Positions 49,001-59,103 of a stretch of 64,000 nucleotides of DNA are shown piece by piece. The position numbers and the translations under genes are program-made. The notes beneath the pieces are model-generated. The model was not told the origin of the DNA. It was given only the letters and a program-made list of their open reading frames with translations, and did not search any database. How positions within the stretch are numbered: the stretch's first letter is position 1; every line of letters starts with the position of its first letter. The DNA is from Trametopsis cervina (lineage: Eukaryota > Basidiomycota > Agaricomycetes > Polyporales > Irpicaceae), in assembly GCA_022385755.1 (NCBI GenBank), contig MU278351.1:1180638-1244637 (forward strand). The letters run 5' to 3'.

Positions 49001-49962
49001 CGTCGGCGTTGAAGGAGAGGTTGGCCAATATCGGGCGCAGCAACGCGTCGGGCAGCCGTCCGTCGTCCGCCATGCATTCTCTGACGCGCGGATCGGCCGG
49101 GAGCAGCGAGGGCACGGGCGACGGCGGCGGCGGCGGCGAGCCGCAGACAAGTCTATCTACGCGATTAGCATCCCTAGCGTTGAATCCATCCACCCGTCGA
49201 CTGTACACCCCGCGCGATAAGCGCATCGTGTCCGATACGAGCCCGCGCACCGCTGCGCTGATGTCCAGCACGACGTCGCAGGAGACCGTGCATGCGTACG
49301 AGCCGTCGCCGACGCCTGCGACGCGGCAGGGCTTCATTCAGGTTATGGGCGAACGGACACGCGCCCTCCCTTCTCTAGCGATACCTTCTACTCTACCCAC
49401 CCTTCCTTCGGAGTCACTGATCACAGGACAGAACTCAGCCACGAACTCGTACGCGGATAACGATGGTCGTCGTAAGGTGTCTACTAGTTCGAATATGACT
49501 GTCCGTGCAGAAGGCTCATCTCTGCCTTCTATGATCAAGCCGCCGAACGCTACTACCGCTGTTACGCCTACGACGGTGTCGAACACGCCCTCTTCGGAGT
49601 CCCCTCCCTCGCTCAGCCGCACGAACTCGCGTAGTTCGACTGGGACGAACGGCGTCACGTTCTCGCGCCCGTCTACGATATCGATATCGACGCTGCAGCA
49701 GCACGCGAACTCGCACGGTCATGGGTTCTTCCATCGTGCCGCTTCCATGGACTCTGCGCCTGAGGGCTCGAACAGCCCGAGGGACAGACGTGCTGGCGTT
49801 GATATCGAGCGGCCGAAGACCATTGGCAGCAAGGGCCGTGCCTCGCTGGATGGCGTTCGAGCCAACGTCACCGGATCGACGACTCCGTCTTCTACTCTTC
49901 AAAGCATCCGCAAAGAACGCCGCAGGACGATCACAGAGATCTTTGCGCAAGTCAATAAATAG
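46040..49962 (+). CDS. Large Ser-rich protein with central helical region
   Basis: Exons 46040-46615, 46807-47559 and 47617-49962 join in phase 0 twice to give 1224 residues. I do not recognise a family. Most of the chain is disordered: Ser/Thr/Pro/Asn-rich, with an Asp/Glu-rich stretch near 130-150 (EDDDDYSYDND) and many Arg-x-x-Ser sites. Two parts look ordered: VLSKLSSIQRLSSPVPPKPA near 193-212, and a helical block at about 735-865 (MLEALGMFESQLSRLPPM, VFQSSQQLVHTLDRLNSMIG, VDLKEIWQNVGCDQREHLRL, RNTTQLLLGVGKVLRDAVNA). The C-terminus ends in a basic helix, RKERRRTITEIFAQVNK. This architecture suits a cytoskeletal, cell-polarity or cell-cycle scaffold, but that is only a guess. The first intron (191 bp) is longer than usual. 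Confidence 0.72.
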
Positions 49963-50716
49963 GCAGTGGGTATGTATTTGCTCGCAGTATGGCTGCGCTC
50001 GCTATGTACTCACCAGATGTTCCTTCCAGCTGTTGAACAGACCATCGATAGGACCTATAATGCTACTACTATGTCGTATAGCGACTTAAGCCTCATTCAT
50101 GCACGCATACCACTCGCATTTCTTCACGGACCCTTTTCTCACATCTTGGTCCCCGGTGCCGCTTATTCTTGGCCTCGCGCATCGCACGTTCGCGCGCGAG
50201 TGTACATAGGGCTTTTCGTGTATGTATTTTTCTACCCGTGTCTTCCTCCTCCTTCTGTGTTTTCTGTTCTCGTCTCCTCCGCTCTGTGTTTATATTTTTC
50301 TTTCTTCCTCATTTTCCTCTCATCACTCCACGTAGCACGTAAGATTATGGCCACCATGCATGAATATGAACGATATCGATACCTCCACCGTACGCGTACG
50401 CTACGTTAATACTCCATAGCAATTGTATCGTAAGTCCCTAGATCATCTCCACTTGAAGCGATTATGTATCGTCTTCCACGACCCCCGTGCCGGATATGCT
50501 TGCGAGGGTGCATCTGGTCGTCAATGGAGACGGGCTGTCCACATCTTTGTAAATGCAGTCAGCAGTGCACTCGTAGGGGCATCCCCAGAAGCCAGGGCTA
50601 GATAAGGAAACGTTTCGCCTTCTAGTCTTTCTCGTCGTTGTCCCAAGTTGTCGCCTGGAAGTAATCTCTGAAACGGACATCGGCAACATGATCGAAGGCA
50701 GAAGACATCCTGAGAC
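49963..50716. other. Spacer between converging genes
   Basis: Contains the 3' ends of the Ser-rich protein gene and of the arrestin-like gene. The middle (50200-50340) is T/C-rich on the + strand. No gene is recognised. Confidence 0.4.
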
Positions 50717-52055
50717 TTACGGAGGAAGGTCCATCTCCGGTGGGGGTCCATCCCAGCCCCGCTGTCCGGGCGGATACATGCAAGATACAACCCGCACAGG
50801 AAAGTCGGTTTTCACCGAGTTCCCTATCCCCGGGAAGTCTACCTTGAGTCGCATAATGTACTGCACCATTATGTTTTTGTCAGTCCTCGTCCTTGCATTA
50901 GATTCTTTGCTTCGACTTACGAAGACTTTCATAGTATTCGCATCAAACGCTGGCGGACAGCTGAGTTGGAAAGTCGACTTAAACGTCACCTCCTGTTTCC
51001 AGCATCCTTTCTGTTTCTTCTCGTCTCCGTTCAATGGTATCCAGACTTTCTCCATCGGCTCCACCTGCACTGCACTTTGGCTGGCTGACGACGACTTCGG
51101 TCCCATGCCTCCCAGGTAGGCGATGAAGCCGCCTTCGCTATAGCTGTCCCACGATCCTGTTCGGATGTATACGTTCCTCTCAATTCTGAAGTCGATCTCA
51201 TGTGGTTTCAGTGGTGGAGCAGGAAATATAGTCTCCTCTGGGGGTTTATCTTCTTTGGTGGTTGGCTTGGAATGTGTGACGATGGTAAGCGTGAATGGTA
51301 TGGGAGTAAGCACCGGGAGAACATTGATGACGTCTGGGAGTACAAGCTGCATGATAGACACACATACAATGCAGGATTGAGGTGTGGATAAAAATTTGAG
51401 ACCGTACGGCCACTCACAGTGAACTTTACACGGGAGTAATCACCCCATAGACCTCTTCGAATTTCCTTCTCGTCTGTGATCGTCTTCCAGCGACCTTGCC
51501 AGCCTTGCCGCAAGGCTTCTCTCATCTGAGCTCCAGCAGAGAGCGACTGTATAACGGGAAAAGGACTCCCTTGGCGATCATTTATGCGCAGAACCCCGGG
51601 ACGCTTGCCAACCACCTGGATGAAATATCCAACGGTGCCCATCCTGCCCCCACCTCCATACTGGCAAGAAGGTAGGAGATTTTCCGGGAGCGTGAATGTG
51701 AACGGAAGCTTGAGCGTGTCAGAGTCGGGAGGGGGATATACTCCGTCTCCCTGCTTCCACAATGACACCTCCTCGTGAGCCAGATATACGCGATCATGTC
51801 GTACATACGTGTTTTGTCCAATCTGACGAGTGATCCTTCTATAAACAAAGCTCTAGGCGTCAGTATCCACTCGCGATAGGTGTACGCTAACACGTACGTA
51901 AAGACTGAACCACGCAGCTTTACGTGCACTTCCACCACCTTGTCCCTCATCAACCCCGGGAAGTGCAGCTGAACCTCCCCTGAGATCACCTCGCCCGCGA
52001 CCTTCAGGCTAGGATTGAAGACCAGCTTGATAGTCTGTTCAGACGACTCCGGCAT
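50717..52055 (-). CDS. Arrestin-like protein
   Basis: Exons 51898-52055, 51418-51838, 50921-51346 and 50717-50860 (read leftwards) join in phase to give 382 residues. The N-terminal arrestin fold starts LVFNPSLKVAGEVISGEVQL, LMRDKVVEVHVKLRGSV, and continues with YVRHDRVYLAHEEVSLWKQG and LKLPFTFTLPENLLPSCQ. The C-terminal arrestin fold covers VLPVLTPIPFTLTIVTHSKP, IDFRIERNVYIRTGSW and IMRLKVDFPGIGNSVKTDFP. The end is a Pro-rich YPPGQRGWDGPPPEMDLPP. Fungal arrestin-related proteins often link Nedd4-type ubiquitin ligases to membrane cargo through PPxY motifs. None is seen here, so this belongs to the shorter basidiomycete arrestin group with unproven function. A damaged copy lies immediately upstream on the same strand. 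Confidence 0.85.
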
Positions 52056-52815
52056 GGTCTAGCTACACGCGAGGAATTAGGCGTCCTGGTCACAAATATC
52101 AAAGATAAGTTTGTGAGACAGTCATGCAGAGACTTACCCGTGTACTATATGACACACAACCTGAGGCTGTGAAGACAGTGTTGACAGTTGTCTCGCGAAG
52201 TCTAGCATATACACAGTCCGAGTCGTGCGCAGTTCCTCCGAGTCAGCGGACTGTCAATGTTCAGAACTAAAGTTGGCCTATGAGAGAGAACTGCCGAGTT
52301 GTCCATAAACTTCTATCTCGCCATGGATACCCATATAAGAATGCCAACGGCCGCACACCTAGCATTTTTCAGAGTCTGAGTATCGTGGTGGACGTCTTGT
52401 GCCGGTCCCGCCACCACCACGAGACAAGCGGCGGCAATCCTTTTGCAGCTCACTATCATGTCAACTCTGGAATGTTACACCCTGACAAAACCGCGCAGGA
52501 CCTACTGGAAGCAAGAGCTCTCTGGCACTGTAATTATCTGCGGTGACTCTCGCAGATTGAAGTCCAGTGTGAATGGAAGCTGACGAGTCTTCAAATCACT
52601 CCCCTGGTTCGCCGCTTTATACAAGACGTTACCGCCTTAGAGTTCCACTATGTGTCTGACACTATTCTAGACGACGCTTGCTGGCTATGCTACTATCTCT
52701 TGACAGACACTGCTATGTCTCCAAACCCAACGACGAACGTCTACAGCCGGTTCGCGGACTAATCTTATTGATTTTAGTTCACTGACAAATTACTGGATGC
52801 GGACGCAGCACAAGC
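52056..52815. other. Spacer between arrestin-like gene and its broken copy
   Basis: Should hold the promoter of the arrestin-like gene. No gene is seen. Short open frames lack motifs. Confidence 0.4.
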
Positions 52816-54075
52816 CTAGCACTGTGGATGGAGATCCATATCCATAGGAGGTCCATCCCAAGCACGCTCCCGGGGAGGGTACATGCAGGATACGATGCGC
52901 GCTGGAAAGTCGGAATGTAGCGAGTTCCTGACTCCTGGGAAATCCACTCGAACACGAATCGTATGCTGAAATATTCATGTTCGTCAATCCTCTGTTTCAG
53001 CCCGCCGAACGCAATCTTGACTTACACCGATTTTCAGAGTCTCTGAATCAAACGTTGGCGGCCATGTCAAATTGGAAAGACGACTTGAATTTCATCTCCT
53101 GCTTCCTGCTTCCCCTTTGGCTCCCTTAGCACCGTCAGCTGACACCCATACGTTGTCTATAGGTTCTCCTTGTAGTGCGCTATGACCCGGAGATCGTGTT
53201 CCACCTCCCAAACTTCCCAAGAATGCCACAGATTTGTCACGGTGGTCATTAGCGGCAGACTTTGCTCGGATGGAAACGTTCCTTTGGATACGGAAGTCTA
53301 GCTCGTGTGGTTCTCGTGGCGGGGACTAGAAATATACGTTGATGCGGAGGCTCGTCTTGTCGGACCGTCGGTTTGGAATATGTGACGACTGTGAGTGCGA
53401 ATGGCACTGGTGTGAAAACCGGTAGGGCCTCAAGGCAGTCTGGAAGCTGCCTTACCCAACACAAGAAAACACGCATACGCAAGATGAGAACCATAGATAC
53501 GGATTATGTGAGTACATACAGTCAGTTCTACACGGGAGTAACCACCTAATACCCCTCTCCGGATCTACTTCTCTTCCCGTATCGTTTTCCAGTTGCCTCT
53601 ACAGCCCTGTAGTAAAGCCTCCCTCATTTGGGCTCCGGCGGAGAGTGATGGAATTCCAGGAGAGGAGATAGCGTGACGTCCATTCGCGCGTAGTGTCCTC
53701 GAACGGCGGCCGACCATCTCGACAAAGTATTTGACCGTGCCCTCTTTTTCATATTCACAAGGCGGCGGAAGCTCCTCTGGAAGAGTGAATTTGAACGGCA
53801 GCTTAAGGGTCTCGCTGGTAGAAGGGGATATCATGCATCTCCCTGCTTCCACAGTGACACTTCCTGGCGAGCCAAGAGTACGCGCTCCTGTTGTAAATGC
53901 GTGGTATGTCTCGTATAAGTGTTGAGGCTTCTGTTGAACAAGACTGGATAAATATTCATTTACTGTGAAATGTATATTGAGCCGTACGTGTACACACCGC
54001 CGCGCAACTTCACGTGAATCTCTACAACCTTGTGTTCTATCAGACCGGGAAAGTACGAAAGCAGGGTTGAAGCCA
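52816..54075 (-). pseudogene. Broken tandem copy of the arrestin-like gene
   Basis: The same blocks as in the gene at 50.7-52.1 kb occur in the same order: LIEHKVVEIHVKLRGGVYT, then RVLLARQEVSLWKQGD, LKLPFKFTLPEELPPPCEY, SLSAGAQMREALLQGCR, VFTPVPFALTVVTYSKPTV, and a final intact exon reading VRVDFPGV...ERAWDGPPMDMDLHP with its own stop at 52816. It is disabled several ways. The N-terminal strand that includes the start codon is missing or scrambled near 54070. A frame change plus TGA follows the WKQGDA motif. The codon matching Glu in EKEIRRG is TAG (near 53560). Further frame changes fall in the third exon near 53100-53330. It is a clear duplicate that decayed after the duplication. Confidence 0.85.
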
Positions 54076-54378
54076 GCCACCGTTGCGGTCACATGACCGC
54101 GTCACTGCTGACAATCTACTTTATGCACAGAATACAGTAGGTTGTGTATGACCTGCGTAAATTTCAGCGAGGAAGAATATAAATACAGTCTGTACACGTC
54201 CACTATACGCAGTACGCCAGTGCCTGCAGACTGACGCTAACTTAGCAAATCCGATCACAGGTAAGAAGCCCTTGGTGGCTGCACAGCCACATCATGAGCA
54301 TCCACTCGTCATATGTGCCTGTTGAACTGAGAGTACCAACAACAACGATTTCGTCACCTTGTTCACTCCTCTATTGTC

Positions 54379-55767
54379 ATGTCGGAAGTTGAAGGCCCAG
54401 TTTTGACCAGGCCAGCCAAGTACAATATCGAGGATTCTAACATTGCCCTGCTGGGATCAGACGTGAGTGAGCGACAGGCGTATCGCAGCTCACGGTCATC
54501 TCATCCCATCATGACCGCCCTAGCTTGAGAAGAATGTAAGAGAACACGCCGGTGACAAGGATCCTGCCTGGGAGGGAGCAGGTCAAGCTGTCGGTACCCA
54601 GATCTGGCGAGTTGAGAAGTTCACCATCGTAGAATGGCCAAAGGAGAGGTATGGCTCGTTCTACGACGGTGATTCGTACATCGTATTACACGTGAGTACT
54701 CGTGTGTATGATAATCGAGATAGTTCACGTTTCTATCTTCTTTCCCTAGACATATAAGAAGAGTCCTGATTCCGAGGAGCTATCATACGACCTGCACTTC
54801 TGGATCGGCGCCGAGAGCTCTCAAGATGAGGCTGGAACAGCAGCGTACAAGACTGTAGAGCTTGATGACCGTACGTCTTATTCTCGCCTTTCCCGCGTAT
54901 TTAATGACAATGATTCAATAGATCTACTGGAGAAACCTGTACAATATCGCGAGATTCAAGGCTACGAATCCCCAAAGTTCCTTTCATATTTCCCGCGCTT
55001 CGTCTGTCTCCGAGGCGGCATCGCGACTGGGTTCCACCATGTCTCTGCCCCTCCTCCGGACTCAACTCGTCGCCTGTACAGAGTGACTGCAGCTGGGGCA
55101 CGGCTGCTTGTGCGCGAAGTTGCTGCGGAGGCCGCAAGTCTCGTACCTGGTGACGCTTACGTCTTGGACATGGGCAGCAAGGTCTGGCAGCTGAACACCA
55201 AGGGCAGTGTTGGAAAGGAACGTTTTAAAGCTGCGGAATTTGTTCAAAGCCTTGTCAGCGAGAGGAGTAACACCAGTGGAGGCATAGCTGAGGTCACTGT
55301 GTTTGGTACGTTCTGTCTCAGTTCTCCTTCCACAGATTCCTCATACGACGTATCTTCGTGTAGATGAAGGAGGGCATGGTGCAGGCATTTTCCTATCCGA
55401 GATCGGTCTCGAAGGCATGCCGGCAGGCGGAGACGAAGCAACAGAACACAAGCCACCTACACTGTTCAAGCTCTCCGATGCCTCAGGCAAGGTCACCTTC
55501 GAGAATGTCGAACCTGCCGCACAGTCCAGTCTGTCTTCTAGCGATGCGTTCTTGTTGGACGACACCTCCCATCCTACAGCGCCTGCTATTTACGTTTGGA
55601 TCGGTAGCGGGGCGTCGCTCACAGAACGGCGGCTGGCGGTGCAGTACGGTCAGGCTTATCTGCATAACAATCAGAGCGGGGGCCGCAAACACTTTGCGCT
55701 TAGCATTGTGAAGATGAAAGAAGGGCACGAACCGGAGGCATTCTTCCAGGCTTTCGGTGGCCAGTAA
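54379..55767 (+). CDS. Gelsolin/severin-type actin-binding protein
   Basis: Actin-severing and capping protein, probably Ca2+-dependent. Exons 54379-54462, 54524-54691, 54750-54870, 54922-55305 and 55364-55767 join in phase to give 386 residues, the length of three-domain severin/fragmin. Domain 1 includes TQIWRVEKFTIVEWP, YGSFYDGDSYIVLHTYKK and YDLHFWIGAESSQDEAGTAA. Domain 2 begins near RLYRVTAAGARLLVREV, with LVPGDAYVLDMGSKVWQLNT. Domain 3 includes LFKLSDASGKVTFENV, SSDAFLLDD and AIYVWIGSGASLTERR. The start MSEVEGPVLTRPAKYNIEDS fits other fungal members. Only the cytosolic form is predicted because no signal peptide is seen. Identification is secure. Confidence 0.92.
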
Positions 55768-55979
55768 ATTCCCAAACCATCAGATTACGCTCATCTGTGA
55801 TCAATGTAAACGCACCTTGCTGTAACATACCTGCAATATGAAAGGAACCGTGTGGATGGATATAAATGAGATTGGAAAAAATCCAGAACTACTCGATACA
55901 CATGATACAAATCTTTTCGCAAGCCAGCAATCGGCCACACTTAGTACCGTCCATAATACGTATAGGATTACTGCACACA

Positions 55980-57581
55980 TCACACCTGAACGCGCAACCT
56001 CGTCCCCAACACAGTCAACAGCGTTGCCGCATGCCGAGGCATAAAATCCGCGCAGTGCGCAATAGTGACGTCCGAAAGCTTTGAGTACGCATTGCGATCC
56101 GCAGCGTTGTCCGTGTACTGCACGCGAGCAGAAAGGGCAGCGACGAGGGCGTCTCCCGTCAGTCTCTGACAGTTGCATAGCTCCAGCGCGGATAGCTTGG
56201 GCATCCGTACGTGAAGTGGTGATAGAGAGCTCGCTTCCGCCTCCTCAGATTCCTCGATGTCTGACATGGAGCTGATGCTCGAGGGACGAGAACCGTGGCG
56301 GAAGGGCGCGAGAAGGCTGATGACTTTGTCCGACATGTCAGACGCAACGATGCGGAACTCCTGGAGATGATTAAGCCTATCGAAACACCAGAGGAAGTCC
56401 TTGGTGCGCATATCGGCGTAGTCCATCTCGAGGACCTCCAACGGGGGATTGCTCCTTTGTATAAGGTTCCGTAGGCCCATCCCTGTAGCGTGATCGCTCC
56501 AGGGAGACTGGGAAAAGTCAGCCGCCTCGTCCCCACTGTCGCCCTCCTCAACCTCAGTGAAAGCTCCAGCATGCTGGAGTTGGAACTCCATGTTTGTGTG
56601 CTCCAGATAAAGCTCTCGTAGGCCGGGAGCATCTATATGTGAAAGGATTGCGCGAACGGCGCATGTGCTCCGCAGAACGAGGGTATGTAGTCGGGGGAGA
56701 TGGACTATGGGCAGGGTATTTCGCTTTGATGGAGGAGCTGGCTCATATGGCAGGGCATGATACTGGAATGCGCGGAGTTCTGGACAACAGAGCAGGAAGT
56801 TAATGAGGCGCGTAGGGTCAGGGACGACGTCCACGGAATTCTCATGGATGTAAAGGCTATGCAGGTGCACAGCAGACATGTGGGTTGGTAATGGCACGTT
56901 GAAGACGTCCGCGTGCAGGGATATCTTGTGAAATCGTGTGTTGCTGAAACCCAAGTCCAACGGCTGGCTGCATCGAAAGATTTTCATCGACGAAGCGGTT
57001 TGTATCGTGCCCTGAGGGAGGTTGGGCGCGTTAAGCATAAGAGGGACGTCCAGGCCCTTGACGCTTATGGAGAGAGTATCCAATATGGGTACTGAGCCTT
57101 CCTGTGAGAAGGAAGCGAAGTCGATATCCTCCTGTAACTTTCCCGTCAGGGTCAGCCTCCCCCATCTCCTTACATGCGTTAATAATGGAGAGACGAGAGG
57201 CAGGAGATTATCTGCATCCTCGAGATTGATGTGAATATCCACCGGAAGTGATTGCGAGCGATCGAGCCAGAGTGCCGCCTGTGTATGCGAAGCGCGTATC
57301 GACCGCTGACGGTCGTCGAGGGAGATTTGCTGCCATGCGTGAGGAGTGTTGAGGACGATCTCCCTCCAGAACCGACAGACCTCGGATATAACCAGCTGAG
57401 GTAAGGAGGAGCCGCTCGCGAGGCGTGAACAGTGAACGAAGATCTGAATGAGGAGCTCAACCGGTAGGCGATCTATGGCGGCCGCGACTGGATTCGGCGA
57501 TGGTGCCCTACAGAATTCTTTAGCGTTGTCGGAATGGTGCTCGGTATTGTGGACGGCAGCGGGGGACATGAGTAGACGCAT
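55980..57581 (-). CDS. F-box protein with leucine-rich-like C-terminus
   Basis: A single exon coding 533 residues. The F-box is at about 36-85 (IDRLPVELLIQIFVHC, LVISEVCRFWREIVLNTPHA, then WQQISL). The rest resembles irregular leucine-rich repeats (VHLPRLHTLVLRSTCAVRAI, APGLRELYLEHTNMEF, MPKLSALELCNCQRLTGDAL) with an acidic insert EVEEGDSGDEAADF. It should pair with Skp1 in an SCF ubiquitin ligase; its target is unknown. The open frame extends upstream to 57644 without an ATG, so the ATG at 57581 was chosen; a second candidate lies at 57569. It is divergent from the eS19 gene, with 466 bp between start codons. Confidence 0.85.
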   Translation of the reverse strand: MRLLMSPAAVHNTEHHSDNAKEFCRAPSPNPVAAAIDRLPVELLIQIFVHCSRLASGSSLPQLVISEVCRFWREIVLNTPHAWQQISLDDRQRSIRASHTQAALWLDRSQSLPVDIHINLEDADNLLPLVSPLLTHVRRWGRLTLTGKLQEDIDFASFSQEGSVPILDTLSISVKGLDVPLMLNAPNLPQGTIQTASSMKIFRCSQPLDLGFSNTRFHKISLHADVFNVPLPTHMSAVHLHSLYIHENSVDVVPDPTRLINFLLCCPELRAFQYHALPYEPAPPSKRNTLPIVHLPRLHTLVLRSTCAVRAILSHIDAPGLRELYLEHTNMEFQLQHAGAFTEVEEGDSGDEAADFSQSPWSDHATGMGLRNLIQRSNPPLEVLEMDYADMRTKDFLWCFDRLNHLQEFRIVASDMSDKVISLLAPFRHGSRPSSISSMSDIEESEEAEASSLSPLHVRMPKLSALELCNCQRLTGDALVAALSARVQYTDNAADRNAYSKLSDVTIAHCADFMPRHAATLLTVLGTRLRVQV

Positions 57582-58047
57582 ACAAGCTGGTGGCAGAGGC
57601 ACTGACCAAGGACAGCGGGGCCGTCGCGTGGGAATATGAGACACTGCCCTTGAAGACGCTTAACATTATATGGTCGACGGTCAACTGGGCGACGAAGACT
57701 GTGCTGCTCGTTGGCTGCATCGCAACTGCAATTGTCCTCGGGACAGCGTGTATGTCGAGCTCAGAAACATCCCAGGAGAAAGATATCGGCTAGGAACAAG
57801 GACTGCAGCAACTTGCAAGGGACAAGACAATTAGCACACAGAGTGAACTTGGCGCCCATAGCATAAAGAGGGAAATGATGGCTTGTCACAACGTGGGGGT
57901 TACGTAAGCAGCTGCAACTGCACAGAACAGCCAGAATGGGCGAACTGAGTCTGAACTCTATTTTCAAGTGCATACCGCCGTCACTATCGTCGCGCTCGTT
58001 GCTCGCTACATCGCCGCTTCCCAAGGTAATTCCTCTCTTTTAACAAA
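57582..58047. promoter_or_regulatory. Divergent promoter of F-box and eS19 genes
   Basis: Intergenic DNA between two divergent starts. Near the eS19 side it becomes C/T-rich (aattcctctcttttaac directly before the ATG), as is common for fungal ribosomal protein genes. A 67-codon open frame on the + strand (57590-57793) starts with GTG and is not supported. Confidence 0.5.
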
Positions 58048-58679
58048 ATGCCGGGAGTACGAGACATCAGGTACGCTTCTGCAGCGATTCTTATTCCCTC
58101 ATGTTGCTCATTGCGTTTGTTGCACTGTTTCTTCTGCAGCGCGGATGCTTTCATCACCGCATATGCTTCTCACCTCAAGCGTTCGGGCAAGCTCGAGGTC
58201 CCGACATGGGCTGATATTGTGAAGACTGGCGCATTCAAGGAACTCGCCCCTTACGACCCCGACTGGTACTACGTTCGCGCAGGTCAGCACCCTTCAGCGG
58301 ATTACATCTACTCTGCATACAAACTGACCCCAATCGCTCCTGCTGGGAAATGTACACCCTTATAGCTGCCGTCGCAAGACACATCTACCTCCGCAAGGAC
58401 GTCGGCATCGGCGCCCTCACAAAACTCCACGGTGGTGCCAAGCGCCGGGGTAACCGACCCTCACACCACGCCAACTCCTCCGCGTCCGTGCAGCGCAAAG
58501 TCTGCCAGTCGCTCGAGAAGATTGGTGTGCTTGAGCAGACTGACAAGGGTGGCCGCCGCATCAGCCAGGACGGCCAACGGGATTTGGACCGTATTGCCAC
58601 CGCTGTGGTAGAGGCGCAACGGGAGGAGGAGGATGAGGAGGAAGAAGAGGAGGAGGAAGCTGAAGAGGAAGAGGAGTAG
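58048..58679 (+). CDS. RPS19: 40S ribosomal protein eS19
   Basis: Small-subunit ribosomal protein needed for 18S rRNA maturation and 40S assembly. Exons 58048-58070, 58140-58282 and 58366-58679 join in phase to give 159 residues. The conserved sequence includes [73 protein letters not shown] and [17 protein letters not shown], which is the usual end of the protein. Here it is followed by [15 protein letters not shown] and about ten more acidic residues, a tail most eS19 proteins lack. The frame runs through it without a break, so it appears genuine. Confidence 0.95.
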
Positions 58680-59103
58680 GCAACTCGCCATCTTTGAGCT
58701 TAGGATGCTTTGCGGCGATGATGGATCCGATGCCCTCTACTGCTGCTGACAGACATAGGTTCTCCTCTATCATTTCCTCTCCTGCTATGTCATATGCAAA
58801 AAGCCTCAAAACATGGCAAATTCGCGTGCTGGGTGTCGGTGAAGGTTTCTACATCTATTTCCCCCAAGTAGTGAGTCCCACTGGTTATGCCATTCTCGTC
58901 TGCGCTTTCCCCTTGTATCCGCTATTGTATTGATATCAAGGCAAATTTTTCCGTGTAACTCCAGCCGGACTATGCTGTTGCGATCAGACCTACCAACTTC
59001 TGAGATCGAAGGTCGTTTGTGATAGAGATATCTTGAATCACGTGCCATCCACGCCGGTGATCGATTCTACTGGCGTCATCATTGGTAGACCGTTTCTTTG
59101 AAC
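58680..59103. other. Spacer between eS19 and the WD40 gene
   Basis: The eS19 3' UTR, followed by the promoter of the WD40 gene. No gene or clear element is recognised. Confidence 0.4.

Noticed and set aside
48262..49337. Minus-strand frames of up to 484 codons across the Ser-rich protein gene
   Set aside because: The + strand frame is open for 769 codons and joins in phase with two upstream exons. The antisense frames are a by-product of Ser/Arg codon use.
57590..57793. 67-codon frame coding a possible small membrane protein
   Set aside because: It starts with GTG, has no in-frame ATG upstream, lies partly antisense to the F-box start region and has no recognisable motif.
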